This document shows, piece after piece, positions 6,901 to 14,169 of a stretch of 20,000 bases of DNA (its first letter is position 1; the number at the start of each line of letters is the position of its first letter). Origin of the DNA: Prorocentrum cordatum (Eukaryota > Sar > Dinophyceae > Prorocentrales > Prorocentraceae); contig CAUYUJ010009858.1 in the NCBI GenBank assembly GCA_963575745.1, positions 1-20,000 of the forward strand. The letters run 5' to 3'. The translations under genes were made by a program, and so were the position numbers. The notes under the pieces are model-generated. The model saw only the letters and a list, made by a program, of their open reading frames with translations, had not been told where the DNA came from and made no database searches.

Positions 6901-9285
6901 AAACACAACGAGGTGAACGTATCACCAGAGAAGGCTCAACAAACCTCGAAGAAACACGATCTCAGTCATGACGACGGCATCAGGATCCCTGGTCAGAACC
7001 TGTCACCATCACATCCTCCTGACAGTAAGAGAGTTCGACTTCGATCGACCTCGGAACCTCCTCCTGACACCGGCAAGAGGCCACTACCACTCAAAGAATG
7101 TGCGAGTGGTGGACAATCGGTACCTTCCTCACCTCTACCGTTGACGGACACGAAGAGACCGAAGTTGTTTGAAGGCTTCTCGGTTTTCGGTGATCAGCAG
7201 ATCGGCATGGCTCATGTTCAGGACCGACACTTGATCAGTGCATGTATGGCTACTGAGGAGTTGGACGAGTACCAGCACATCATGATGGACATGGCCCAGG
7301 AAGTCTCAGAGAACTTACGACGGATGCAGAGTGAAACGACGATCTGGACATCATCAGAATCACACTGGGTCATACCAGGACCGTTCAAAGAAGATCGTAC
7401 CTTTTATTTTGACCTCCTGACTGGTGAAGCTATATATGCCCAATCAGATGACGTTCTCACGGAAGCAGATATTATCGCATGTTGGGACAAAGTCGAGTCA
7501 GCTGACAGGGCCGAAGCTAGATCATTCATTGACAACTCGTGCTTTCGCGCAGTTCACCAGAACAGCCTGGACACCAGCAACATCATCGACGCTACGTGGG
7601 TCAGACGCTGGAAGAAGGTCTACAATGACAAGAACGAAACCTCCTGGATCATCAAGTCTCGCCTTTGCGGCAGGGGCTTCCTCGACGCACAGAAGAACGA
7701 CGTGATGAGGCACTCCTCAACGGCCTCCAGGCTTTCTCAAAGGATTATCGCTTCACTCTTCTCACTGGAGAAGGACTTGACCCTGGAGACGTGGGACATC
7801 TCAACAGCGTTCTTGCAAGGACTATCCGATGAGACACTGCGTCGAAATGCTAAGCGCATGGGCATCGAAGTCAGAGAACAACGCAAGGTATATCTCAAGC
7901 CACCGGCCAATGTTTGGCGGCACTTCAGAGACTATCCCAAGTCCAACATCAGGATTCCAGAGCTTGAGGTGCCATTCTTTCTACTCCAGCTGTTGAAGCC
8001 CATCTACGGCACGGTGGACGCTCCACTTCTATGGCAGTTGGCGTTATCATTATTCGTGATGGAAGATCTATCAGGCATCCAGTCAGTGTTCGACGACAAC
8101 TTCTTCATGTGGATCAAGGAAGGCACCATCATGATGGTCTGGACTGTGCACGTGGACGATATTATTGTTTTGGCGACGACGTCCTATCTAGATTGGAGCT
8201 TGGCTGAGATGGAGAAGCGCTTTGGGAAAATCAAACGTCATCAACTACCGTTCACTCACATGGGCATGAGCTACGAGCAGTTACGGCCCAGGCACTTGTT
8301 CATCCACCAGGAGAGCTTCACGGACTCGCTGAAGAAGATCTTCATTGAGCCGACCCTGAAGGACAAGACGGAGAAGGAATGCAACCACCAGCAGCAGCAC
8401 GATTTGAGGAGCGCGCTTTGCAGTTTATTGTGGTTATGCCAGACACGGGAGGACATCTACTGTGAAGTAGTGCAGTTGCAACAACAGGTACGCAAGGCCA
8501 ACATTGGTCATCTCAAACAGGCGAACCTCCTCATAGATCGAGCGCAGCGCAACAAGAAGATGGCAGGACTTCATTTTGCACCACTCAGTTATCCAGTACG
8601 GTTGGTTTCTATAGGCGACGCAAGTCATGGCGGTACCAAGACCTCTTATCCTCAAGAGGGCACGGCAGTATGTTTGATGGAGGACCACATGCATGAGCTA
8701 CGAGTTAAGAAGGATCAGGTTCATCCAGATGACGCCTACATGATTGGTGGTAGTTGTCACACTCTATCATTGGCGTCAGGCAAGGCAAAGCGTATCTCAC
8801 ACTCAACATGTCATGCAGAGACCAATGCAGGCTACAAGGTTAATCAAAGCGCTCAGTTCATCGCACTTCGACTGACAGAAGTTATCACATGCTCGGACGT
8901 TCAACATAAGGCAGCAGACATGATGGAGATCTTCGATCGCAGCTTGTATCAGATTCGAGTGGACCATTGCACAGATTGCATGGACTTCTGGCAGCTATGC
9001 TGTGGAGTCAAAGGCGTGCCCAGTGACAAGGGTTCTCGCCTGGCTGTGCTATCAATGCGAGAGGAACGTTTATCAGGTCGCATTCGACACTTCCTCCATC
9101 TCCCGACGGAAATTATGCTGGTAGATGGACTCACTAAGTGCGGCCTCTTCAAGTTACTTATGATACATATGACGACTGGTATTTGGAAGATATCAATGCC
9201 CAAGAATAAGTTCATCACTATGCGGACAGTAATAGAACCTCAGACCAGCTTCGACGAGACTGATCTATTGGATATGAAGTATTGA
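910..9285 (+). CDS. gag-pol: Copia Gag-Pol polyprotein (rest of Gag, protease, MTase-like domain, integrase, RT, RNase H)
   Basis: About 2,790 codons are open from 910, in phase with the gag start at 583. There is no ATG near 910, and the first GTG is at 1042, so this is the remainder of the 583 frame rather than a separate gene. In order it encodes: the capsid C-terminus; an Asp/Tyr/Glu-rich acidic stretch (about 1265-1400); a CX2CX4HX4C zinc knuckle (1438-1479); a Lys/Gly/Arg-rich basic stretch (about 1485-1690); aspartic protease; a methyltransferase-like domain; a Pro/Ala-rich linker (about 4030-4230); integrase; a long Pro/Ser/Thr-rich linker (about 5990-7130); RT; and RNase H. Typical copia polyproteins are about half this length. 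The excess lies in the extra domain and the linkers. All pol catalytic motifs look intact. It would make and integrate element cDNA if the gag stop were bypassed. Confidence 0.9.
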   Translation, partial: LFTRWLSAEYGLNEQDSVGISLEKFFSYKRGPRDLLQYISDFELVYDEAHDQAGLTINAVGRSYLMLAGCDLPSKRIDDIKLKIDGDLSRYGEIKAILSRLAKQNQAQNNPEQYDGYWVDSDDEYEEYDDGYYDRHGYWHYYEDEYWGEEEYEYDDSYDQDGDAYKGTGKRNNPGNCSKCGSKWHNTADCPAGKDKDKDAHKDQNDSHGKDKNKSKGKGRDNGKGKSSYDRGKGYGKSRGRSKGRGKSRKGKGRSKGKRREHYEDDYDDEYYDYEDSRWGSDNTGSWYHADADVQASTQRVHKTDIGNHGFLHFEDGDTPLSRGAASSWSSLQTTQSHDLDETEANTPPKSFLDAYDVDNIPRTPMASTKRSSPIGPTSSDRQASWTPSLSFLNEEEASTQQEPSEDAPAVRRGIVPGGLEFLVRDMSNSDQGQYPVQDLDSSSYHMVRGRKRYGLLYDPGAASGIIGTDTVREYHRDIIPRMDMETRPTKSKFTGIDGKPTPGIGKIVLPLMIPALKGATFLGDMIGNHGSFCPGLLPLSTSMRYRAVMFSNMFPNGDGILALFPQTLAQMDGKRKPTPIYIRLLFTESGHYIIPIDNVSTKEEVDQQYLHDHVMNHVNWFTGFKPSTSSSRSPTADFHQEATPLDTGTGNNSLSGDKQEIISQLQNLTSSIQNLQQQINPYGDGLGNFLATENVGPSGAPPPPEAPMADYMTRKKHLTKTQQFWKVWGQFKGALYTGDKFADGLDDTQLERFRKNYQGVPEKFYSRTKLPVITPKNALQFLKHLRDNGITSVDMQEHFSGSGTLSYWAYRSEVSALFPTDMRYGWNLNLMEHQQIIETFFKSLRVWLKFFSPECTPWSLASTTADPKMKALARITDKASLQWIADTCKRLKDDSTDYIIENPSKSCIWDESPLKDLMDDDRLYQNACDQCQHGLQDSDGTPIQKRTKFAASFRLKRTAQTCRCVRPHDWLVGGAQTTRSKMYPEKLCKNLLRDILRRLERGLTSPLDLSYWTCDRCKNGNKATGPHTRAKGCRFDPQRVPPAAEPGSSSAPSASAPPAPAASAPEPGAVQQGEVPQQPPQPEPAVKAPLELPPGLAPPEQVKQDKASCEDDTTDQPSISKDDPSKMLAIKPNFDLQRFKHQLEEAATEQARLALLLGFHIKFWHATADEVARLLSALGASPEIIKLAPRICTDLCGSCRKFTHPLHRPAFRAHLTTRFNERVQGDLFFLWDQIWLILVDEHIRYKTTGKLGSKTGGEYLRGLCEHWIRFFGPMECFVSDQEGSLTSDLVGTALDRYSIQREFAGTDPNQGQHATTGLVESHIRMTKAIALKNKVDAKRDGLEVSDETLIYEATMSQNLLLNYGGSTPANALLGFTPRDFYDGQASTVTSARGALEISPDTFESNIRMRLRSKQNVLKAIVEERIAVANRSRPQRLDTEKIKIGDQVDLYRTPDKKDQEGWRGPCEVPHLKTTGAIVVWNGYPYIVPLRHIRLHQPLTGWVTSVLEQHMTTSEMAYLVNDYVDMLDIIEGAIPFKPQIMGNIIGKDGLQHQTPADLSQNPPKLWQQAVQCAEDEWGIKIDGIIYGRCVRRLYEISGASFGRQVIWDCTNRSQYVTRDINPSRQVLDILKTIPGMKDTDACCIVFYTFNAASEDAETKKYILPDLSDISSIGYDPDEGSPDIDIPLQWPHSPPEDRGAPPDAPAPAVQPGSSSSPSSPGIAQPATNGPPGPPPAPPAPPAVRVGPERFDISDRDMTWQEEGDSISSPSQLMPPRPPFPPAPPAPPAASRIRIREPEVDQMVPIDVDDHSMEEIGGTGGSPGLPPAPPPAHPVPKTQIPTPMASSPIEAPALAPTVIPKTWRQKIERRELSRSPPRQRNTPGTSSQAAGSRTSTTSLPPTSHPPSHSSSKTPTSAVPPTESTVAAPTSSSSPAKTSSLAQTTNIHSKKEPTPVRIDTPEADKDTIEYDHVPDKSTIEYDETPEGAASPAPTVDHDSPKKHNEVNVSPEKAQQTSKKHDLSHDDGIRIPGQNLSPSHPPDSKRVRLRSTSEPPPDTGKRPLPLKECASGGQSVPSSPLPLTDTKRPKLFEGFSVFGDQQIGMAHVQDRHLISACMATEELDEYQHIMMDMAQEVSENLRRMQSETTIWTSSESHWVIPGPFKEDRTFYFDLLTGEAIYAQSDDVLTEADIIACWDKVESADRAEARSFIDNSCFRAVHQNSLDTSNIIDATWVRRWKKVYNDKNETSWIIKSRLCGRGFLDAQKNDVMRHSSTASRLSQRIIASLFSLEKDLTLETWDISTAFLQGLSDETLRRNAKRMGIEVREQRKVYLKPPANVWRHFRDYPKSNIRIPELEVPFFLLQLLKPIYGTVDAPLLWQLALSLFVMEDLSGIQSVFDDNFFMWIKEGTIMMVWTVHVDDIIVLATTSYLDWSLAEMEKRFGKIKRHQLPFTHMGMSYEQLRPRHLFIHQESFTDSLKKIFIEPTLKDKTEKECNHQQQHDLRSALCSLLWLCQTREDIYCEVVQLQQQVRKANIGHLKQANLLIDRAQRNKKMAGLHFAPLSYPVRLVSIGDASHGGTKTSYPQEGTAVCLMEDHMHELRVKKDQVHPDDAYMIGGSCHTLSLASGKAKRISHSTCHAETNAGYKVNQSAQFIALRLTEVITCSDVQHKAADMMEIFDRSLYQIRVDHCTDCMDFWQLCCGVKGVPSDKGSRLAVLSMREERLSGRIRHFLHLPTEIMLVDGLTKCGLFKLLMIHMTTGIWKISMPKNKFITMRTVIEPQTSFDETDLLDMKY
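1438..1479 (+). other. Gag zinc knuckle (CCHC) between acidic and basic segments
   Basis: The residues C-SK-C-GSKW-H-NTAD-C fit CX2CX4HX4C exactly. This is the retroviral-type nucleocapsid zinc knuckle, which binds element RNA during packaging. It is flanked upstream by an acidic Tyr/Asp/Glu-rich segment and downstream by about 65 residues rich in Lys, Gly and Arg (GKGKS, GRSKGRGKSRKGKGRS), followed by a second short acidic patch (about 1700-1740). Confidence 0.9.
2260..2610 (+). other. Retropepsin-like aspartic protease domain
   Basis: LLYDPGAASGIIGTDTV places the presumed catalytic Asp at 2284-2286. The usual triad is D-S/T-G; here it is D-P-G, followed by the expected small residues and a hydrophobic IIG. 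A later hydrophobic-Gly segment (about 2400-2470) fits the flap and core strands. The domain would cut the polyprotein into mature parts. The Pro is unusual, so activity is uncertain. Confidence 0.65.
3230..3860 (+). other. DNA (cytosine-5?) methyltransferase-like domain inside the polyprotein
   Basis: Between protease and integrase the frame encodes motifs in the order of a C5 DNA methyltransferase: EHFSGSGTLSYW (3301-3336), like the AdoMet-binding FxGxG motif I; PTDMRYGWNL (about 3370-3399); PECTPWS with a Cys at 3475-3477, like the catalytic Pro-Cys motif IV; and IIENP with E at 3613, like the ENV motif VI. After these comes DQCQHGL (3697-3717) and then a KRTKF segment, recalling the yCqyG...KpT feature of phage-type DNA methyltransferases. 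No target-recognition domain is obvious, and the Pro-Glu-Cys differs from Pro-Pro-Cys. It may be an active enzyme or a reused fold. The assignment rests on motifs only. Confidence 0.5.
4310..5400 (+). other. Integrase domain (HHCC zinc finger plus DDE core)
   Basis: HIKFWH (4390-4407) gives HX4H, and CGSC (4498-4509) gives CX2C, together the integrase zinc-binding motif. The catalytic triad is D in QGDLFFL (4588-4590), D in FVSDQEG (4750-4752) and E in GLVESH (4870-4872), with 39 residues between the second Asp and the Glu, close to the canonical 35. Downstream, GWRGPCEV and VPLRHIRLHQ fit the C-terminal DNA-binding region. The domain would insert the cDNA into the host genome. Confidence 0.85.
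7370..8400 (+). other. Copia reverse transcriptase domain
   Basis: TWDISTAFLQG (Asp at 7795-7797) is motif A, KPIYGTVDAPLLW (about 7996-8034) corresponds to the LYGLKQAPRAW region of copia, and VHVDDIIVLA has the catalytic Asp pair at 8155-8160. The order and spacing are normal for Ty1/copia RT, and no key residue is missing. It copies element RNA from the tRNA primer. Confidence 0.9.
8590..9160 (+). other. RNase H domain of copia pol
   Basis: Acidic residues expected for RNase H are seen in IGDASHGG (Asp 8617-8619), CHAETNAG (Glu 8818-8820), VDHCTDCMD (8959-8985) and MLVDGLTK (Asp 9124-9126, matching the copia ADxLTK end motif). The domain removes RNA from the RNA-DNA hybrid. It is the last domain before the stop at 9283. 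Confidence 0.85.
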
Positions 9286-9466
9286 CGATATGGATATGGA
9301 TTTACGGAGTGATATTTCAGAATGGTATTGACGATATGGATATGAGTTCACGGAGTGATATTTCAGAATGGTATCAATGATATGGATATGAGTTCACGGA
9401 GTGACATTTCAGAATGGTATTGATGATATGGACATGGATTCACAGAGTGATATTTCAGAATGGTTT
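9283..9466 (+). repeat. Four tandem copies of a 46-bp unit starting at the pol stop codon
   Basis: Copies start at 9283, 9329, 9375 and 9421, each built as TGACGATATGGATATG... ending in TTTCAGAATGGTAT, with a few substitutions between copies. The first copy begins with the TGA that ends gag-pol. The period is fixed at 46 bases. The array lies where a polypurine tract is expected, but no good polypurine tract is seen apart from GAGAGA at 9467-9472. Confidence 0.9.
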
Positions 9467-9471
9467 GAGAG

Positions 9472-9549
9472 ATGTACGCCGGTCGGGTCTACGACCAGTA
9501 CGTGTGCGTCGGCCTGATGTACATGAGGATGTACTACATCAAGGCTTGA
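9472..9549 (+). other. 25-codon mini-ORF with host-like codon bias at LTR start
   Basis: ATG at 9472 opens 25 codons ending TGA at 9547, including YDQYVCVGLMYMRMYYIKA. Of the 25 codons, 23 end in G or C, a bias typical of dinoflagellate host genes and stronger than in gag-pol. A TGA at 9466-9468 precedes it in frame. It may be a captured 3' end of a host gene, an LTR-encoded peptide or coincidence. I do not recognise the peptide. Confidence 0.3.
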
Positions 9550-9574
9550 CTCTCTCTCTCTCTCTCTCTCTCTC
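9550..9574 (+). repeat. (CT)n microsatellite
   Basis: This is a pure alternating CT run of 25 bases, directly after the stop of the mini-ORF and inside the 3' LTR. Confidence 0.9.
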
Positions 9575-9870
9575 CTCCGTTCCTAGATCAGTGTAGTATC
9601 TGTTCTGAAGGTTTTCGAGGCTAGAAGCCTTGTGCATGCGAGTGAATTTGATTTTCCAGAATGCTATGAGCTTGTAAATCACCCTCGATTTGAAGGAGCC
9701 TATTTTTTTGTTATCTTCAATTCGGGACACTGGAACCGGAGCTAGGATTTCAGGTAGTAAGGCTTGGCTTTAGGGTTCTAGTTGAAGGTGTAAGCTTCGC
9801 AGACAGACAGACAGGTATGTGCCCGTATTCGCATCGGGGCTCAAGGAGAAACATCTCTCTTATCTCCGCT

Positions 9871-10299
9871 GAGGGGGGGAGGGGGGGAGGGGGTGGGAAG
9901 GGAGGGGGAGGGGGGGAGGAGGGAAGGGAGGGAGGAAGGGAGGAGGGAGTTTAGGAGGAGGGAGGAGGGAGGATGTGTAAGGTGAGGGGGGGGGGGGGTG
10001 GGAGGGGGGAGGGGGGGGGGGCAAGGGGGGAGGAGGGGAGGCAGGGAGGAAGGAGGAGGGAGGAGGGAGGAGGAGGAGGGCGAGGGGAGAGGGAGGAGGG
10101 AGGAGGGAGGAGGAGGAGGGAAGGATGGAGGAGGGAAGAGGGAGAGGGGAGGGAGGGGAGGGAGGAGTGGAGAGGAGGAGAGAGGAGGAAGGCAGCAGAG
10201 GAGGAGGAGCAGAGGAGACGAGGAGGAGGACAGGTGTGAAGGGGACACAGGGGAGGTGTTATGGAAGGGGACGCGGAAGGAGAGGGAGGGGAAGAGGAG
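9871..10299 (+). repeat. G/A-rich polypurine tract
   Basis: About 430 bases consist almost only of G and A (GGGAGG and GGAGGA units with many G runs of four to nine), broken by a few T or C, mainly near 9895, 9975, 10122 and 10235-10272. The tract starts exactly where the 3' LTR ends. ORFs across it, on either strand, are low-complexity Gly/Glu/Arg or Pro/Ser/Leu and should not be taken as genes. Confidence 0.9.
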
Positions 10300-10570
10300 T
10301 AAGATTCTCTCGACGGTAAAGGCGTAAAAAAAAATCTGGATCTGGAGCGCTGGAGCGTTTGAGTAGGAGCAGATAGAGCAGGAGGAAGAGCAGCAGCTGA
10401 CAAGCCGAGGGAGGAGCAGAAGGACGACGACGACGAGGCCACGCGACAGGTGCTGCCCAACCTGTTGTCCCAGGACTCTGTGCGCCGGTGCGCCACAGGC
10501 GCCGCCTGCGGGGCCGCGGCCGCGTCTGGCCGGCTGGGAGAACGGGGGCGGTACTGCGTGAGGAGCGGGC
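10300..10570 (+). other. Short complex segment between the two tracts; no gene recognised
   Basis: The segment has mixed composition. It contains an A9 run at 10326-10334, a GAC triplet run at about 10423-10436 and a GC-rich part near 10500-10530 with a CGGCCGCG-like core. A plus-strand frame from 10450 reads LPNLLSQDSVRRCATGAACG before entering the C/T tract, but it matches nothing I know. It could be a remnant of LINE-A lying upstream of the pyrimidine tract. Confidence 0.5.
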
Positions 10571-11128
10571 CGCTCGTCTTCCTCTCCTCCTCCCTCCTCC
10601 TCCTCTCCTCCTCCTCTCCTCTCCTCCTCCTCCCCTCCCTCCCTCCCCTCCCTCCCTCCCTCCCTCCCTCCCTCCCTCCTCCTCCCCTCCCTCCCTCCCC
10701 TCCTCCTCCCCCCCCTCCTCCCCCCCTCCTCCCTCCTCCCTCCTCCCTCTCTCCTCCCCTTCCTCCCCCTTCCTCCCTCCTCCCTCTCCCTCCTCCCTCC
10801 CTCCATATCCTCCTCCTCCTCCTCCTCCTCCTCCCCCTCCTCCCTCCTCCTCCTCCTCCTCCTCCTCCTCCTCCTCCTCCTCCTCCTCCTCCTCATCCCT
10901 CCCCTCCGCTTCCGCTCCGCCTCCGCCTCCTCCTCCTCCCTCCTCCTCCTCCTTCTCCTGCCTCCTCCTCCGCATCCGCCTCCTCCTCCCTCCTCCTCCG
11001 CCTCGCCTCTCCTCCTCCTCCGCCTCCTCCTCCTCCTCCTCCTCTGCCTCCTCCTCACTCTCTCCTCCACCCTCCTCCTCCTCCTCTTCCTCCTCCTCCT
11101 CCTCCGCCTCCTCCTCCTCCTCCTCCTG
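10571..11128 (+). repeat. C/T-rich polypyrimidine tract
   Basis: About 560 bases are built from CCT, CTCC and CCTCCT units with occasional A or G (for example near 10805, 10893-10926 and 10970-11020). A long pure (CCT)n run lies at about 10845-10892. The tract is roughly the reverse complement in composition of the 9871-10299 tract and ends directly at the first Cys codon of the LINE-A fragment. Confidence 0.9.
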
Positions 11129-12210
<1,082 letters not shown>

Positions 12211-12265
12211 TGTGTGTGTGTGTGTGGTGTGTGTGTGTGTGCGTTTGTGTGTGTGTGTGTGTGTG
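12211..12265 (+). repeat. Interrupted (TG)n run
   Basis: TG repeats resume after the TGCG block and are interrupted by GG at about 12226-12227 and by GCGTTTG at about 12240-12247. The run ends the simple-repeat block that splits LINE-A. Confidence 0.9.
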
Positions 12266-12784
12266 AGCAGGCTGCCTGTATCATGCCTGTGTGGCGCAGG
12301 TTAGACCTTTCCCAGGCCTCCCGGTCTCTCCCCCTCTCGGCTCCCAGGCCTCCTCCTCCCCCCCCATGACTGGCAATGGGAAGCTAGGTTCTGGAATTAC
12401 TCGTGCTGTTTTCGGTGTGCCCGTGGTTCCCAGAGGCCCCGTCCAGGACGCTGCAAGGGTGCGGCGGCCATCGAAGGAATCACTTCCAGAGCATGCTCGA
12501 CCACGGACACCGACCGATTTTCTTTGAAGTGAATGAAGGCAGTGGCCTTCTTGTTTCGTGTCCCGATACTGCTACTACTCATGTGTCGGCCAAGTCAGGC
12601 ATCTTAGTAAGAAGTGTGTCGCCCCCCCCCCTCCCGTCGAATGACAGCTGTGACCATGGAAGGCGCTACGCTTGGTCGCAAATCATGACTGTCAAGCATC
12701 CCAAGACTGGCGTCGTTTTGCAAGATGAACTGTTGGCAGACGGGTCATCTGCGTCCTCCCCTTCGGCCCCCGTTGGTGTCTCGA
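12266..12784 (+). pseudogene. LINE-A C-terminal Cys-rich remnant
   Basis: Three frames in turn give pieces that resemble the Cys-rich tail following RNase H in dinoflagellate LINE polyproteins. One frame (12365-12529) has HDWQWEARFWNYSCCFRC and then GRCKG, ending TGA at 12530. A second (about 12543-12620) has CYYSCVGQVRHLSKKC. A third (about 12660-12720) has RRYAWSQIMTVKHPKTGVVL. The order W..CC..C, then C...L...C, then HP.TG..L is what I expect, but it needs two frame changes, so the gene is dead. An ORF from 12403 to 12960 in the third frame covers the end. The C9-10 run at 12620-12631 is a likely site of slippage. Confidence 0.4.
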
Positions 12785-12928
12785 GTGGCAGCGGCGCTGT
12801 GCCTGCGGGAGGTGCCCACACTCCGTTTCAAGGTGGCTGTGGCGCTGTACCCTCGGGGGGTACCCCCACGCCTGTCTCGGGTGGCAGCGGCGCTGTACCT
12901 TCGGGAGGTACCCCCTTGGTATGTTGTA
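12785..12928 (+). repeat. Three tandem copies of a 48-bp (16-codon) repeat
   Basis: Copies start at 12785, 12833 and 12881. In the frame of the 12403-12960 ORF each gives 16 residues around GGSGAVPSGGTPTP. A diverged partial fourth copy lies near 13160-13200 (SGCGTVLAVGAPT in another frame), and a piece matching the CCACTCCATTTCAAG end of copy 1 lies at about 13090-13110. About 150 bases of G-rich DNA therefore separate the array from later copies. A unit length that is a multiple of three suggests the array once lay in coding sequence. Confidence 0.8.
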
Positions 12929-13735
12929 ACCAGTGGGGATTTGCCCCGATAGCCCCGTAGATTTGAGGGGGGTGGCAAGGGGTAAGACAGGGGCGGGGGG
13001 GTAGGAATTGAAGGGGGTTATGGGGGGGAGGGTTGGAATGCCGACCCCAAGAAGGCCCAATCATTTAAGAGGAGGCTGGGGCGCCGCGCCCCCCACTCCA
13101 TTTCAAGATGCCCGTCCTGTCAACCCCCCTGGGGATGCGAGCGCATCCACTTCGGTTACGAGCGGCTGTGGCACTGTACTTGCGGTAGGTGCCCCCACTC
13201 AGTCTTGCGCGTTTGGAGCTGCAGGGCTTCTCTTGTATACACCCTTACTAGGCCGACGCGCCTACAACCTAGCGTGCTGGATGCCAGTTCGGGAAGCTCA
13301 GACTGAACTCTCTCCCGGTTCACTGTGTCATTGGACTGGCGTCCTCGATGTGCTCATCGTTTCCGAGGCACCGTGGGACTGGCGGCCGCTCTTTTTTCCC
13401 CCGCTCGTTCTCGTCCCCCACGGTTGCTGCGATGTCGGTCTTTGGGCAGGCTGGTGGCGAACGTGGCAGCGCACGAAACAGACCGCGAGCGCTCCCCAGC
13501 CTCGCCCCGTGTGTTGTTTCTGGGCCTTCCCAGTGCGGTTGGTGGCGGAAGGGGCAGAGGCAGAGGCAGACCTCGAGCGCCACCCGGCCCGCTTCGCGTC
13601 CAGGCTGCCTCTCTCAGGCAGCTTGGTCCCATCCACCATCTCCCTGTGCTGGGCCACATCTGAGAGGAGGCGCCGCCCTCCCAGAGCGGAAGGTTTGGCA
13701 GTCGGCCGGTGTTGACAAATCATCTTTTTCCTCCA
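12929..13735 (+). other. No gene recognised; G-rich block and degraded repeats
   Basis: From 12965 to 13034 the plus strand has several G runs (GGGGGG, GGGGCGGGGGGG, GGGGG, GGGGGGG), a possible G-quadruplex block. Between 13085 and 13200 there are outlying pieces of the 48-bp repeat family. An ORF (13008-13715) spans the rest, but its composition (Trp, Pro, Arg, Ala) and its many overlapping rivals in other frames give no support for a gene. Two imperfectly similar segments near 13450 and 13540 (GGTGGCG...CAG...GACC..GAGCG) suggest an old duplication. It may be the LINE-A 3' region. Confidence 0.4.
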
Positions 13736-13890
13736 CTCTTCCGCTGTTTCGTTTTTCCCTCTCCCTGCCTCGCTCCCTCTCCCTTCCTGTCTTGCCCCAG
13801 TTCTCTGCCTCCCCCCATCCCTCCTCTCCCCTGCCTCCCTCTTCTCCCATTACCTCCCTTCCTGCCCTGATCCTGCCCATTATATTGTCC
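13726..13890 (+). repeat. Pyrimidine-rich low-complexity stretch
   Basis: CTCCCTCTCCCTGCCTC-like sequence with few purines resembles a shorter, more decayed version of the 10571-11128 tract. It gives Ser/Leu/Pro-rich or, on the minus strand, Gly/Glu/Arg-rich false ORFs. Confidence 0.7.
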
Positions 13891-13916
13891 ATCGGTGCGG
13901 GCGGAGGCAGGAGGAA

Positions 13917-14101
13917 CACGAGGAGCACGAGGAGCACGAGGAGGAGGAGGAGGAGGAGGAGGAGGAGGAGGAGAAGGAGAAGAACGAGGAGATGGAGGAG
14001 GAGGAGGAGGAGGACGCCGACGCCGACGACGACGCCGACGGCGACGGCGACGACGACGACGAAGCCGATGAAGACGACGACGTCTACTACGCCGACGCCG
14101 C

Positions 14102-14136
<35 letters not shown>

Positions 14137-14169
14137 GCGACGACGACGACGACGGCGATGAGGCCGATG
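13917..14169 (+). repeat. GAG, then GAC/GCC/GGC trinucleotide repeats
   Basis: A GAGCACGAG start is followed by (GAG)n at about 13939-14012, then by GAC, GCC and GGC triplets to about 14169. One frame (from 13992) gives a Glu run followed by an Asp/Ala/Gly run, and another gives Arg/Thr. The pattern of triplet units is what slippage produces, and no conserved domain flanks it. Confidence 0.8.

Larger units (their letters stand above)
1..9870 (+). mobile_element. Ty1/copia LTR retrotransposon, nearly complete (5' LTR cut by window start)
   Basis: The element carries the end of a 5' LTR, a primer-binding site, a leader, a gag-pol frame and a 3' LTR. The order of integrase before reverse transcriptase identifies the Ty1/copia superfamily (Pseudoviridae type) rather than gypsy. 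The last 107 bases of the two LTRs (1-107 and 9764-9870) are identical, and the 8.7-kb coding frame has a single internal stop, so the copy looks young and only just broken. Target-site duplications cannot be checked because the 5' flank lies outside the window. The 3' flank is a G/A-rich tract starting at 9871. An unusual methyltransferase-like domain lies between protease and integrase. Confidence 0.9.
9467..9870 (+). repeat. 3' LTR (start uncertain)
   Basis: The 3' end at 9870 is fixed by the 107-bp identity with the window start. The beginning is inferred: the purine run GAGAGA (9467-9472) followed by TG at 9473 directly after the 46-bp repeats is the best candidate, giving an LTR of about 400 bp. 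The LTR contains a short GC3-rich ORF, a CT microsatellite and the spliced-leader-like segment. A polyadenylation signal was not identified. Confidence 0.7.
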
